Origin: Melitaea cinxia
Taxonomy: Eukaryota > Arthropoda > Insecta > Lepidoptera > Nymphalidae
DNA: 64,000 bases
NCBI RefSeq assembly: GCF_905220565.1
Contig: NC_059418.1
Coordinates: 11,488,941 to 11,552,940, forward strand
Direction: 5' to 3'
The notes under the pieces are model-generated. The model had not been told where the DNA came from. It saw only the letters and a list, made by a program, of their open reading frames with translations, and did not search any database. This document shows, in pieces, positions 1 to 11,800 of the stretch. The position numbers and the translations under genes are program-made. How positions within the stretch are numbered: position 1 is the stretch's first letter; each line of letters opens with the position of its first letter.

Positions 1-1451
1 AATTGAGTCAATATATTTTATCTGTATCTTTTATTTTATCTTTTGTATCTTGGGACATCATGTAAGTTAGTAATATTTTAAATAAATAATTTTTAATTTC
101 GAGTGTCATAAAAAAACTGATAGACAGATGCTAGTATATTTTCAAACTTTCATTGGGCGACTGCTAAGAATATTTTGCGACTTTCGATCATAGATGGCGC
201 GACTTGAATCAAAACTTTCTAGCAAGCCTGTTCTCCTCAGTCAAAAGTTCTAAGGTAACATACATTTAAAAAAGTACAATCGAACTGAGAAAAAAAAGGT
301 TATGATTTCAATTTATCATTTATTAATAAATTATAATATTCCATATTAAAAGACAGTATAAATTTGAATTAGAAAGATCACGTTTTTGTTATAATCTGTT
401 GTTTTAAATATAAGAATTTATTTGTGTTCAATTTGTTTTTTTTTTTCTTTCTTTAAGTAGTAAAATATAATTTTATTTAAGTTATAATGAATTTATTTTA
501 TATTACATACAAGTAATAATAATGTTATTAATATTTTTAAGTAAATAATGTATGAAAAGTTTATTTATTTATTTATTTATTTCCATAAATATACTACCAT
601 TACAGGCTTGTAACCTAATGCGATAGTACATATAATACTAAAATATTGTGAACAAAAACAACCACTAGCCATAACATAAATAATTCAGCTCTTGTAAATT
701 CATTCAGAGTACAACAAAATATGTCCACCTGTTAGTTTTGGCATACCACTCTCGCTAAAAAGTCTAAAGCTTAAAAACATTTTGTTGAATATACTTTTTT
801 ACATTTCAACCTTTAAAAATAGTTTAAAAGTAAATTATTAATACTTTATTAATTATTGTAACTTAAAACAAAACTAAACTTCATAAATTTTATTGCACTC
901 AAAAATACATATAGAAACATAAAATAATAGTAAGGTTTATGGCAAAGGTGGACTTACCCTATGGAAAAAATCATTGAGTTATAAGAATCTATCAGATCTT
1001 TTAGACTCTCATAACCCTATATGAGAATTTGGTTTGCATCTGTCCATGTTTCATGAGATTTTTTCCGTAGGGTATCTCTGAAAGAGATTTCTTCCAGTCA
1101 ACCCATGGTCATGAGTAAGTGTTTCATATAAGGCAAACAGTGCACGAAGTATTTATTAAAAAAAAATATGAGCAACAATATTTGAATCTATAAGAAAAAA
1201 TCGAAATGTTTTTTAATATAAAAATGCACTTGTAGCCGAAAAAAAAAACACAATTTTGTTACTTTATATTTATTGTATATTTATTGTAAATGCAAATAAA
1301 TAATTATTTTAAATACATTTTTATTTTATTTACCTAAATCCGTTTATTATCAGGCTGCTGAAAAGGTTTTAGTTTCTCAAAACACTAATTTATTTTAAGA
1401 ACTATATTAGTATTTTCATTTTTGGGGAGAAACCATGTAACTGCTTTCATA

Positions 1452-1650
1452 CAATTAGGTCGGCAAACAAGCGTACGGCTCACCTGATGATAAGCGATTA
1501 CCGTAGCTTATAGACGCCTGCAACACCAGAAGCATCGCAAACGCGTTGCCAACCTCATTCCCCAATTCCCCCGGAGCTCTGGTCGCCCTACTCACCAACA
1601 GGAACACAACTCTGCTTGAAAGCAGTATTATTTAGCTGTGATCTTCTGTC
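1452..1650. repeat. Interspersed repeat D (GGTCGGCAAACAAGCG family)
   Basis: Starts with a tract reading CAATTAGGTCGGCAAACAAG, followed by CTCACCTGATGATAAGCG, 'caacaccagaagcatcgcaa' and an 'aacaggaacacaa' segment. The same ordered blocks recur at least twelve times in the window in both orientations, so it is a dispersed family. Superfamily not identified. Confidence 0.75.
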
Positions 1651-1884
1651 GCCTGTATATTATGTAAAACCTTTAAAAAGGTTTTATTGTCATTTTATAA
1701 ATAAGTCAATTACGCGTGACATCAACACTTTATAATTATGTCATTAAAACTGTGATAAATTATGTCAGTAGAGCAGAAATTAAAACACATTTTATGATAT
1801 TGTATTAATGACTGGTAGTGCTAAGGACAACATGTACGTATGTTTGTTTATTATAACATATTCATGTATACTCATAATATACCA

Positions 1885-2152
1885 AGGAAGGGCACAGCAG
1901 GAATTTCCTGATGAAAATATGGAGCAGCCCGACTGGGGTACTACCTTGACCTTACAGAAGATTACAGCTAAATAATACTGTTTTCAAGCAGTATTGTGTT
2001 CCTGTTGGTGAGTAAGGTGACCAGAGTTCCTGGGGAGGTATTGGGGATTGGGTCGGCAAAGCGCTTGCGATGCTTCTGGTGTTGCAGGCGTCTATAAACT
2101 ACGGTAATCTCTTACCATCCGGTGAGCTGTATATTTGTTTGCCGACCTAGTG
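1885..2152. repeat. Interspersed repeat D, opposite orientation
   Basis: Reads from 'aagggcacagcaggaatttc' through 'accttgaccttacagaagat' to 'ttgtttgccgacctagt', the reverse complement order of the copy at 1452. Fairly complete copy. Confidence 0.75.
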
Positions 2153-2433
2153 ATATAAAAAAAAGGAAAAAAAATACCAGTGGTTCGACTCCCAAAATGC
2201 GTTCCTTCAAATGGCGGATTCCGTAGGTGTCAATAATAGATCATGTTCCGCGTAAATAATAAATTTATTATTTCTTATTATTTTGGTTTAATGTAAATCC
2301 TTTCATTTGTATCCATTCTTCATCATTCTCCTACATGGAGAAAGAGACCTATTGCAGCAGTGGAATGTAACGAGCTGAACCGTCATATCCATTCTGTATA
2401 TATTTAATAATGAGTATTATTTTCAATTTTTAG

Positions 2434-2465
2434 AGTTAATTCAAAAGAAACGAGAACTAATTCTT
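2434..2465 (+). CDS. Candidate 32-nt micro-exon upstream of a membrane-protein exon
   Basis: A pyrimidine-rich acceptor (tttcaatttttag) and a good donor (gtaagt) bracket 32 nt. Read with one leading base it stays open, ends in phase 1 and joins in frame to the exon at 3157-3311, giving a short polar stretch before the membrane segment. The fit is suggestive but a segment this short can arise by chance; RNA evidence is absent. Confidence 0.25.
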
Positions 2466-2549
2466 GTAAGTATACGATTTTTAAGAACTTAAAGTAACTT
2501 GTTATCAAAATTGCCAAGGGATTTAATAAGAATTATTGCAGTAATTGGA

Positions 2550-2885
2550 TTGACACGTTGGTGCAACGGTCATAGCACTGGTTTGTGGCTGTTGCGGGTT
2601 CGATCCCCGCACATGAGAACCATTTCTATATTCCATACAGATGTTTGCCGTAGTCTGGGTGCTTGTGCAGTCCTTGTGGGTCTCCCCACCATGCCTCGGA
2701 GAGCACGTTAACCCGTCGGTCTCGGTTGTTAGCAGGAACACCTGATAGCTATCGTTACTCATAGTAGGGAATTTACCCGCCGCTGCTCCAATGTGGGTTA
2801 CATTGGAGCAGCGTGGTGGGTTAAGCTCTGATCCTTCTCCTACATGGGTAAAGACCAGCCCAGCTGTGGGATATTGCAGGCTAAA
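2550..2885 (+). repeat. tRNA-headed SINE (family A)
   Basis: The head contains pol III box-like motifs: GTTGGTGCAACGG (A box) and GGGTTCGATCCC (B box) about 30 nt apart. The body includes 'gtccttgtgggtctccccac' and the tail 'gtgggatattgcaggctaaa'. Several other copies lie in the window. The short open frames over it on both strands are not genes. Confidence 0.85.
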
Positions 2886-3156
2886 GCGAATATCTTTATT
2901 AATATTATAAGGCTGAAGAGTTTGTTTGAATACTGGCGATGCTCGTGGTATTACAGGCGCAGATGGGCTATGGTGCCGACCTAGTCGTAAAAAAAAAGTC
3001 CGAGCGATGTCGCATATATATATATATATGTATATATATTCGGGCTGCTCCAGATCTTGAGCTCGATAACTTCATTCATAATATAAATATAATGAATCAA
3101 AATTTTCGAAACCAACACGCACACAGCGATTTTTAAATTTTTTTTTTTAATTTTAG

Positions 3157-3311
3157 TTGTAATTAGAAGTAACCAAACAGAAACATTTCAAGAAGTAAGA
3201 CCTGCGTATGTCAACAATGGTGTTCTGTGGCTTGTTGTGATCGGACTGGGCGGCACGGCGCTCGCGTTCACTGTGCTTATCGTAAAATTTTTACTTCAAG
3301 TTCCCGCACAT
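3157..3311 (+). CDS. Exon of unknown small single-pass membrane protein
   Basis: Flanked by a pyrimidine-rich acceptor (tttaattttag) and a consensus donor (gtaagt). The open frame begins with a split codon and continues VIRSNQTETFQEVRPAYVNN, then a hydrophobic stretch (GVLWLVVIGLGG and TALAFTVLIV) and a short basic tail KFLLQVPAH. This looks like a polar outer segment, one membrane helix and a short tail. It ends in phase 0. Splicing to the acceptor at 4901 adds HKF and then a stop, so the protein may end there. The family is not recognised. Confidence 0.4.
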
Positions 3312-3548
3312 GTAAGTAAAATTTAACAGATTGATTCAAGGTGTAACAATCCACCGCTGGGCATATGCCTCTTCATACTTTGTTTTTTATACAATTAGGC
3401 AGGGCCTTTTTAAGTATATTCTGCGCCACGGTGCGGGTAATCAGCCCGCGCGCAAAGTTCCGCGTCCGAATTTCCAATTTTTAGCATTCGGTGCCCCCTA
3501 GGACCCTGCGCCCGGGTGCGCTGCACCCCCGGGTAAAGACGGCTCTGC

Positions 3549-3825
3549 AATTAGGTCGGCAAGCAAGCGTACTGCTCACCTGATTATAAGCAACTGTAAC
3601 TTATTTACGTCTGCAACACCAGAAGCATCGCAAGCTTGTTGCCGACCCTATGCCCAATTCCCAATCCCCTCCAGGAACTCTGGTCACCTTAGTCACCAAC
3701 AGGACCACAATACTGCTTGAAAACAGTTTTATTTAGCTGTGGTCTTCTGTTAGGTCGAGGTACTACCCCAGTAGGACTGATTTTGAGCAGGAAATTTCCT
3801 GCTGTGACCTACCTCAGTTAATATA
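3549..3825. repeat. Interspersed repeat D
   Basis: Ordered blocks of repeat D, from 'aattaggtcggcaagcaagc' to 'aggaaatttcctgctgtgac'. Same orientation as the copy at 1452. Confidence 0.75.
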
Positions 3826-3944
3826 GGAGAAGAGTCGGCACTTAATCCACCACGCTACTTCACTGCAAGTTGCAGGATAATTCCTACTTTGAATAACGAT
3901 AGCTACCAGGCGTCAATAAAACATCCCGGACTTCGTTTTTTTAA

Positions 3945-4190
3945 GCGACAAGGTCAGCAAAGTAGCGTACGGTTCGACTGGGGGTAAACGGTTACCGTAG
4001 CCTATAGCTGTAGCCAGACGCCTGCAATACCAGAAGCGTCATAAGCGCGTTGCCGACCCTACCTATGATCCTAAACCAGAAGCTCTGGCAACTTTACTCA
4101 CTACAGTAGTAGTACACACTAGTAACAGTACAACACTATCAGCATTATTATTTAGCTGTGATTTTCTGTAAGGTCGAGGTACTTCAGGTT
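3945..4190. repeat. Interspersed repeat D, diverged
   Basis: Diverged copy, recognised by 'gcgtacggttcgactggggg', 'caataccagaagcgtcataa' and 'ttatttagctgtgattttct'. Confidence 0.55.
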
Positions 4191-4312
4191 GTCTGGAAGA
4201 GATTGCTTTTTAGCAATAAGATCGTCTGGTTGTACAATTTGTTACTATAATTGCTTGTAATTTTAATTTTGTACTTTATTTAAATGTGCAATAAAGTATA
4301 TTATTATTACTT
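4190..4312 (+). repeat. LINE 3'-end fragment
   Basis: Contains 'gtctggaagagattgctttt', 'gcaataagatcgtc' and the end 'tgtgcaataaagtatatta', closing in a TTA-rich tail. Related sequence in reverse orientation lies near 13810-13930 and 24430-24555. It resembles the 3' UTR of a non-LTR retrotransposon; the clade is not assigned. Confidence 0.5.
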
Positions 4313-4389
4313 CTCTAGTCGTTTCGGTACAAAATATTAAGCCTGATGTGCCCAATCTCAATACAGAATTTATTCTTTATAAAATTCTC

Positions 4390-4610
4390 GTGTCACAATG
4401 TTAGTTACAATACTCCTCCGAAACGGCTGGACCGATTTTTATGAAATTTTTTCGTGCATATCTGGTAGGTCTGAGAATCGGCAAATATATATTTTTCATA
4501 CTCCTAAGTTATAAGGAGGGGGGGTGATAAAGGGGTTAATAACATACATATATGGCAAAACAACGTTTGTGAGGTTAGCTAGTACTACTATAAATATATT
4601 CTCGTAGCTA
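4390..4610 (-). repeat. Helitron-like / dispersed repeat fragment
   Basis: On the minus strand it reads through 'aatcggtccagccgtttcgg', a block recurring near 26980, 25650 and 63550, and toward the + strand end shows the 'aacgtttgtgaggttagcta' terminus. Such ends resemble non-autonomous lepidopteran Helitrons, but this assignment comes from general knowledge only. Confidence 0.4.
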
Positions 4611-4920
4611 GTCAATCCACGCCCCTAAGCTTAGCTTTTTGGTATGTCGTCACCGCTATACCAGAACCATACACTTAATACGATTAATAACATTGCTGTT
4701 TTTTGTAGGAAAATTAAACAAATCAGTAATACAGAAAATCTCACAACCCTATAAACATGGACAAATGCAGACCAAATTCCCGTACCAAGTTATAAGAGGC
4801 TATGAAATCTATGAGAATTTTGTTTGCGTTAAATTTTGTCTATGTTCTTATGATGTTTATTGGATTTTTCCCATTAAATATTAATGAACGTTTTATTTCA
4901 GCACAAATTTTAAACTAAAT

Positions 4921-5097
4921 ATGAAAAAGAACAGAGCACCTGCGTTCGAAAACGCTTTGCGAGTCACCCGACCCCTTCAAGGCGAGAACTCATGGTTAGG
5001 AAGAAATTTCCGATGTATACTTATAACTGGAATATCTATTGTTGTTCTAAGCTTATTAGCTACTATAGTTATTTTGTTAGTCCGGGAGTATGGTTAA
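4921..5097 (+). CDS. 58-aa putative single-pass membrane protein
   Basis: The open frame starts at ATG 4921 (MKKNRAPAFENALRV) and carries a polar N-terminus, then a strongly hydrophobic segment (ILITGISIVVLSLLATIVIL) and the end LVREYG before TAA. The frame is open upstream to the acceptor at 4901, but would need an incoming exon in phase 2, whereas the nearest exon (3157-3311) ends in phase 0. It is therefore either the end of another isoform, or a second open frame in the same message beginning 7 nt after the stop of the first. Unknown family. An AATAAA lies near 5252. Confidence 0.4.
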   Translation: MKKNRAPAFENALRVTRPLQGENSWLGRNFRCILITGISIVVLSLLATIVILLVREYG

Positions 5098-5379
5098 TAT
5101 AAAAGTGAATCGTTTTTGAAGTTGTAAATTTTAGTTTCCTTTTTTTTTTGTAGTCTATTATATTATAATTAAAAGGTAATGATTTATTCATTGTTTTTTA
5201 CTCAATATTAGATTAAGTGAGAAAAAATAACATTTGTAATACGATTTAAGAATAAAATTATATATTCTAAACGTCATTATGTCTTAAAAAAAATCGGTCC
5301 GTGTTGAAAAATACAAGGATAACTTATATTTCAATCTATTGTATGATTCTCAAAATTCAAATATATAATTTAAAAAAAA

Positions 5380-5560
5380 GTTTGCTTTAGTTTGGCGTCT
5401 ATAGCCAACGCCACACGACTGAAGTAAATCTTACGAAGCGTAACTCTTTATCTTTTTACCTTCACTAAAACTTAATGTCTCTCTCAATTTCCGTTCACCT
5501 AGCCCGATCACACTTTTCGTAAATAAAGCTCTTATCACGCATTGACCAGAAAGAAGTTTT
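5380..5560 (-). repeat. Inverted-repeat element F (AAGTAAAACTTCTTTACGC family)
   Basis: Starts near 'gtctatagccaacgccacac' and contains 'cgactgaagtaaatcttacg' and 'ccgatcacacttttcgtaa'. The family has imperfect inverted ends and recurs about ten times in the window. Confidence 0.6.
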
Positions 5561-5869
5561 ACATCAAAAACAAATACCATAGACAAGGTATTTACGTTAC
5601 GATTCTGTCTACGGGTCTACTTACCTATTAAAGTACCAATTATTTTGGTATTATTTATCTGTGATTCTTCATAAAGTAGACGTAGACAAGACATGCAGCC
5701 GGAAAATCAAAAATGGCGTTATCATTCACGTTGTGACGAACTGTTGTGATCGTAATATTGTGAATTAAATACCATATTAGTGTCGACATTTGTGAATAAA
5801 CATTGTTTAACTGCTAGGAATAAAAGTGAAAGTTATTTAATGTATTTATGATAATTTCGTGGTGTTAAA

Positions 5870-8800
5870 ATGACTCAGTTTTTACCACCAAATCTACTTG
5901 CCCTGTTCGCGGCAAGAGACCCTATCCCTTACTTACCGCCAGCAGCGAAACTTCCCCATGAGAAGAAACAAAAGGGCTACGATGGAGTCGGAGCATTTTT
6001 AAATGTTTTTGAGGTTAGTTTATTGCGATGCCTCATGTAGCATTTATCGATTTTAATATTAACACTGCATTAAAATTTATGTAATCAATTAAAATTTTCA
6101 AAATTCATTACTTTAAAGTTGCAAACTATTTAATTGATTAGTAATTTGTGTACACGTAGTTTTAAAATAATCACAAGATGAAAGCTTTTTATGAGTAACG
6201 TAACAATACCTAACCAAAAAAAAAGTAAAATTAATTCTTATCAACACGGCAAATGGAATATTTACACGTTATGTATATAAAATTTCCTTTTCTGGGTTCG
6301 GATTCGAATAAAGAAACGTTTTACCGGTTTCTGAAATAGTTTTCTATATAATATTACGAATTATCCAATAGTTTCAGACAATTTATGTAAATTTTGTTTT
6401 AGTTGTGTTGTTTTTTCAATGTATTAATATGGTGTTAAAACCCTTGCCTACCCCCCTACATCCCTTCCCATATTAAAGCCTGAAACGCTTTGCGTTATAT
6501 TTGGAAACAGTTCGAAAAAGTGTGAAATTTTTATAGAAGGTATTAACCCTGGAGCAGTCCACAGTGACCTGAACAGATCAAGTAGCATGGGTACGTTCCC
6601 TAAAGAGGAATGTTCATACTGGATCCTTCTAGAAGGTTCATATTTTCACGACTAGATCTCAGTACACGGTGATGCAGTGCTGCTAGGACCAATAGGAAAA
6701 CAATTCATAAAAATTATTGATTTAAATTTTGGTTGTTTTTGAGTCTAGTATGTTTATAAATGTATAAATGATAATCAAGTATCTGGACAAAAATAATTAT
6801 GTTTGCTCGCAAATGAAAAAAAAAACCGACTTTAATTACATTGACATACAAAAGTACTCACTAGATCTCGAGATCTGATCTCCAGATTTTAATGGGACCA
6901 CACGTCAAGCCCTTTAGTACTACTTTGAGCGTTGCCCATCCCATCCCCTATTCCCCCCAAGAGTTCTGGCCGCCTTACCGATTTCAGGAACACAATACTG
7001 TTTGAATGTAGTATTATATAGTATCTTCTGTAAGGTCTAGGTACTTCTCCAGTCGGGATGCACTAGATTTTAAACAGGATAATTCTTTCCGTTCCCTACA
7101 TCAGTTAAATTGAGGATCTCCTCCTTTTGAAGTTTATTTATTTTATTTATATCATTTATTTATTTTATTTATTTATTTATTTTATTTATTTATGAAGTGG
7201 GTTAAAAATACATATCATAACATCATCCTAATGATTTGAGAAAGATGCTCACACCCAGTAGTAGGATGCTACAGGCTGAATTATAATAAATTGTATTATT
7301 CTCCACAACATACTTAATATTTACCATGTCCAGATCCACAATCGGTCAATCTTAAATTCCTACAAAAGATTTTTTTTACAATTATATAACTTTATTCACA
7401 GCATCCATCAGAGACACCTCCACCGACTCGAGTGGAGACGCGAGAAGAGAGACTCGAGAGGAAAAGAAGAGAACGAGCGGAACAGACGGCGTACAAGTTG
7501 GAGCAAGAGATAGCGCTGTGGGACCCGACGGCGAACAGTCCAGTTACTGTAGATCCGTTCAAAACCTTGTTTGTTGCGAGGATAGTAAGTGAAAACCATT
7601 TTTTTTTAATACAATTAAGTTGAATTGCGTTAAATCAGGATGTCTGGCGCGAACTTGGGGAGGCGTATGTCCAGCAGTGGCAGTGCAATCGGCTGAATTG
7701 ACTGACTGATACAATTAAGTTGGTAAATAAGCTGGCTTACCTGTTGGTAAGCGATTACCGTAGCTAATAGATGCCTGAAACAGGAACTCTGGTCACCTTA
7801 ATCACCAACAGCCAATATTAGCATTCTGCACTCCTCTATATAAACTATAAGTGTGCGAAATTTCGTACTCCTTCGTCTGCGTAATTTTCGTAAAAAGCAT
7901 ACAAAGTTTTTGCTTCACATATCTAATATATAAAATTCTCTGTCGCGGTGTTTGTAGTTAAACTCCTCCAAATGGCCTGACCGATTCTCATGAAATTTTG
8001 TATGCATATTGTGTAGATCTGAGAATCGAACAACATCTATTTTTCATCCCCCTAAATGTTAAGATTATAGATAAATTGTTAATTTTTTATTTTATTATGA
8101 TTTGGCGTTGAAAAATACAACCCGAAATTTTCACCCTACCACCACCAACCTCTATTTTTTAAATAGCGTTTAGCGGCAAGACAACGTTTGCCGAGTCAGC
8201 TAGTAAATATATAGATTCTGTATTGATATTAATTTTGTCAACAGAACTATGACACGTCCGAGTCAAAACTGAGGAGAGAGTTTGATGGATACGGAGCGAT
8301 AAAGAAAGTGAGTATGGTATTATGACTAGCAATTTGATGTTTTCGAAGTTAAACTTCTTCACGCACGCTTGACTTTGGGAGTAAGCTGGTGGATGTGTGA
8401 CGGGAGCGTTACGAAGCAAGAAAGAGAGGTGCGAGCACATACTTTCTCTCTTCCTCTCATAGCCAGTAACGTTTCGTATATCTAAGACACAGTGCAGATC
8501 TATTGTGTAGAAGTTTAACTTCAGTCGTGTGGTCTAAAGCACGTGTCGTCTTTATCTGATTCATCGAAGTTTTAAGAAATACTATGAATTTTTCTACGAT
8601 AAATGTAGCTTACATTTTATTTCGTGTCCTAGTCTAAACCTAAGCTACGATTTTAGAAGTCATTGAGCTATGAAATATGAACAGAAAACTCAGTACTGGA
8701 TGTATGATTAACGCATTGGAACTGTAGTGATGCAGCTTTCTGCTCCAGGATTGTTGGGTTCAATTCCCATCCAAAAGACAAATCTGTATATTTATATATA

Positions 8801-11800
8801 CAGATTTAAGTCACACTTTGGATATTGGATTAAAGCTGATATGGCGATCTTGTACTGCCACCTCGAGACAAGCATCAGCTCGCGATTAAAACATCATCAA
8901 AGAATCATCAAAATCGATACACCCAGTCAAAAGTTCTGAGGTAACATACATTTTTAAAAAATACAATCAAATTGAGAACCTCCTCCTTTTTTGGAAGTCG
9001 GTTGAAAGCAATTGACAAAATTAATTTTTATATTGCTGTGATATTTAATTAATTGCTGTGTTTACGGCAGTAAAGAATATAGCCACCCCCTGTCTTCCCG
9101 AGGGTGTCCTAAGAGGCGACTAAGGGATAACACAGTTCCACTATTAACCTTGGAACTCAAAAAGCCGAGCGATGGCGGAATCACCATCCAACTGCTGGCT
9201 TTGAAACACACAGGCCGAAGACGGGCAGCAGCGTCTTCGGCGCGACAAAGCCAGCCCTGCGGTCACCAACCCGCCTGCCCAGCGTGGTGACTATGGGCAA
9301 CACATATGAGTTGTGGAGGCCTATGTCCAGCAGTGGACTGCGATAGGCTTTTTCAGTGTTTTTTTTTTTTTTTTAATTTATTTACAAAGTTATAAACCTC
9401 ATATGAATATCTGTTTCAGATTTACATGATATATAACAAAGAGAATGGAAAGCCGAGAGGATACGCCTTTATTGAGTATGAGCACGAACGCGACATGCAC
9501 TGTAAGTACACTCACACGTCACTAAATCCCCACAACCGCTACGGAATTACGGCCAAAAACTATTTAAAACGGACACTTATCGGGAGTTTACTCTTTGACA
9601 AACTACGAGTATTCATATACATGGTGTTAAACCGGCGTCCTTTCGTTTTGACCCATATATACATATGCATGGAGCCATATTAAAGTCGATATTATATGTG
9701 AAATAAATAGAGCGGTAGTTAATACAGATCATTATGTACATGACTAGCCCGTTGACGCAGTTTGTAGTGACCCTGCTTTCTGCTCCGAGGGTTGTGGGTT
9801 CGATTCCCACCCTGAGTCTGTTGTTTGTGTATTTATATATGTATTATTTATAAGTAAGTTTATCAAAAAAATAGATATATATGTAGCTATATACCAGTCG
9901 GCTGTTACCTATAACACAAGCATTAAGTTGCTTACTATAGGAACAGACGACTGTGTGTGTATTGTGTAGATATTTATTTATTTATGTTTAAAATCGACAA
10001 ATTTGATAAATAAAATGTTGAGAAGACAGGAAAATTGGTTATGAATAACTGAGTGTAACTGTAAAACTCAGATATGGTCATGATTGACTCACTGACTGAC
10101 TCACACATAATGGTAATTTTATAAATAACATGTATTTAATAATTAATTTTAATAATATTATTATTAAAGGTTTAGGGCAAGCAAGTTTGTATATTTAGGT
10201 TATAATATCGATTCTGATATCGCAGTTAAATGGTAGGACGCCGGTTTGATAAAGCCTTGTTATAACCTCTGGTATAATACTAAATTGATCCAGTCTGTAA
10301 CACCCACGCTGGGCATAGGCCTCTATCTAATAATTGGAGCTAATTGGAGCTTAAAACAATTAAAATTAAAAGGAATATGTCTATGATACGAATAGCCATT
10401 TATATATGGACGTGCGTTACCGATAGAAACGAATGAAGTAAAACTTTATTAGCTCCATCCAACTTATATCTCCCTCTCAACTTCCGTCCGCCTCGACCGA
10501 TCACACTTTTCGTAACGCTCTCGTCACGCACTCACCAGCTTACTCCCCAAGTCAAGCGTGCGTACAGAAATTTTACTTTAAACATTTTTTTATAATTTTA
10601 TCAAAAATCGACCGCTCCAGCGGGGATCGAACCCGCGTCTCCGACTGACCGTGTCGGTGCTCTAGCTAATTAAGCTATGGAACGATGTACTCGCTAGATC
10701 GAAACTTCTGATATGATGATTTTATATTCGGTCTAAGCGATCGTGGCAAAAAGTTTTACTTTATTATATGTCGATTGATCTGCTGTCACCAATGCACAGA
10801 CAAAACAACTTGCTTAATTTAGAATGGGTTTTTTTTTTATACAACCAGTATGGCACACAAGCGTACGGCTCACCTGATGGTAAGCGATTACCGTAGCTAA
10901 TAGACCTTTAACCGTTAGATTAGATTCGTTCAATAGAGCATTTGCAACCGCTCAGTTGTAGTGGTGTAGTCGCTTAGAACACCGACGGTTTACGGGTTCG
11001 GTTACCGCTCAGGGTGGATGTTTGTATACATTCAAATATTTCTTTCCAATTTGTACGTCTGTCCTTGTGACACTCCCCACCATGTCTCGGAGCTAAGTCC
11101 CCGGTTGTTATCATATACACCCGATAGCGATCGTTACTCGTAGTAGGTAATATATACAAGTGGTGGATTAAACTCAGATCGTCCTCCTACATGCAGTTCG
11201 AGGCCATTGCCCAGCTGTGGGATGTAACAGGCTGTATCGTAATAGAACATTATAATTTTATATGTCACGGTGATTGTTCTTTAGGGGTAAATTCCGGTCC
11301 TGTGTCAGTTTTTGGGCTGTATTCCTATGATATAATTTTGATTTTGCAAAGATCATATTTATGAATGCTTATATCGTAAAGTCTTAATATATTTAGATTT
11401 AATGAAGAATTCAATTTTTTTTTTCTTTGACAAAATTTTCAAAATTATTTAAATCACTATTTTATATAAGTCGCCTGTCACATATAACACAAGCATTGAG
11501 TTGCTCGACTTAGGAACAGACGACCGTGTGTGTATGTAAAAAAAAATGTTATGAGTTTGAAATTTTTTTTTTTTTTTCTATGCATTGATATTATAATAGA
11601 CCAGCTAGCTTTCATTTGTATGATACTTCGGAAATTAATTGTTCCGTTTACATTCAAAAATATAGCCTATGTCAATCAGTGATAACGTACCGTTCTCCTA
11701 GTGAAAGGACTTCTAAAATATGTCTATTAATTTTGTTTTTATCAATAAACTCTTGCTCTTTATAATATTACTAGCATCCCGCCCCGGCTTCGCACGGCTA

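Larger units (their letters stand above)
1..2433. other. AT-rich non-coding region with repeats
   Basis: I see no supportable coding exon here. The stretch is AT-rich and holds two copies, in opposite orientation, of a repeat recognised by GGTCGGCAAACAAGCG and its complement (about 1452-1650 and 1885-2150). It could be intron of the small membrane-protein gene that follows, or intergenic. Confidence 0.6.

Noticed and set aside
10600..10690. Functional tRNA gene
   Set aside because: The cloverleaf core occurs in three repeat copies with shared flanks, has C rather than U before the anticodon position, and lacks an obvious pol III terminator directly after it; treated as a repeat.
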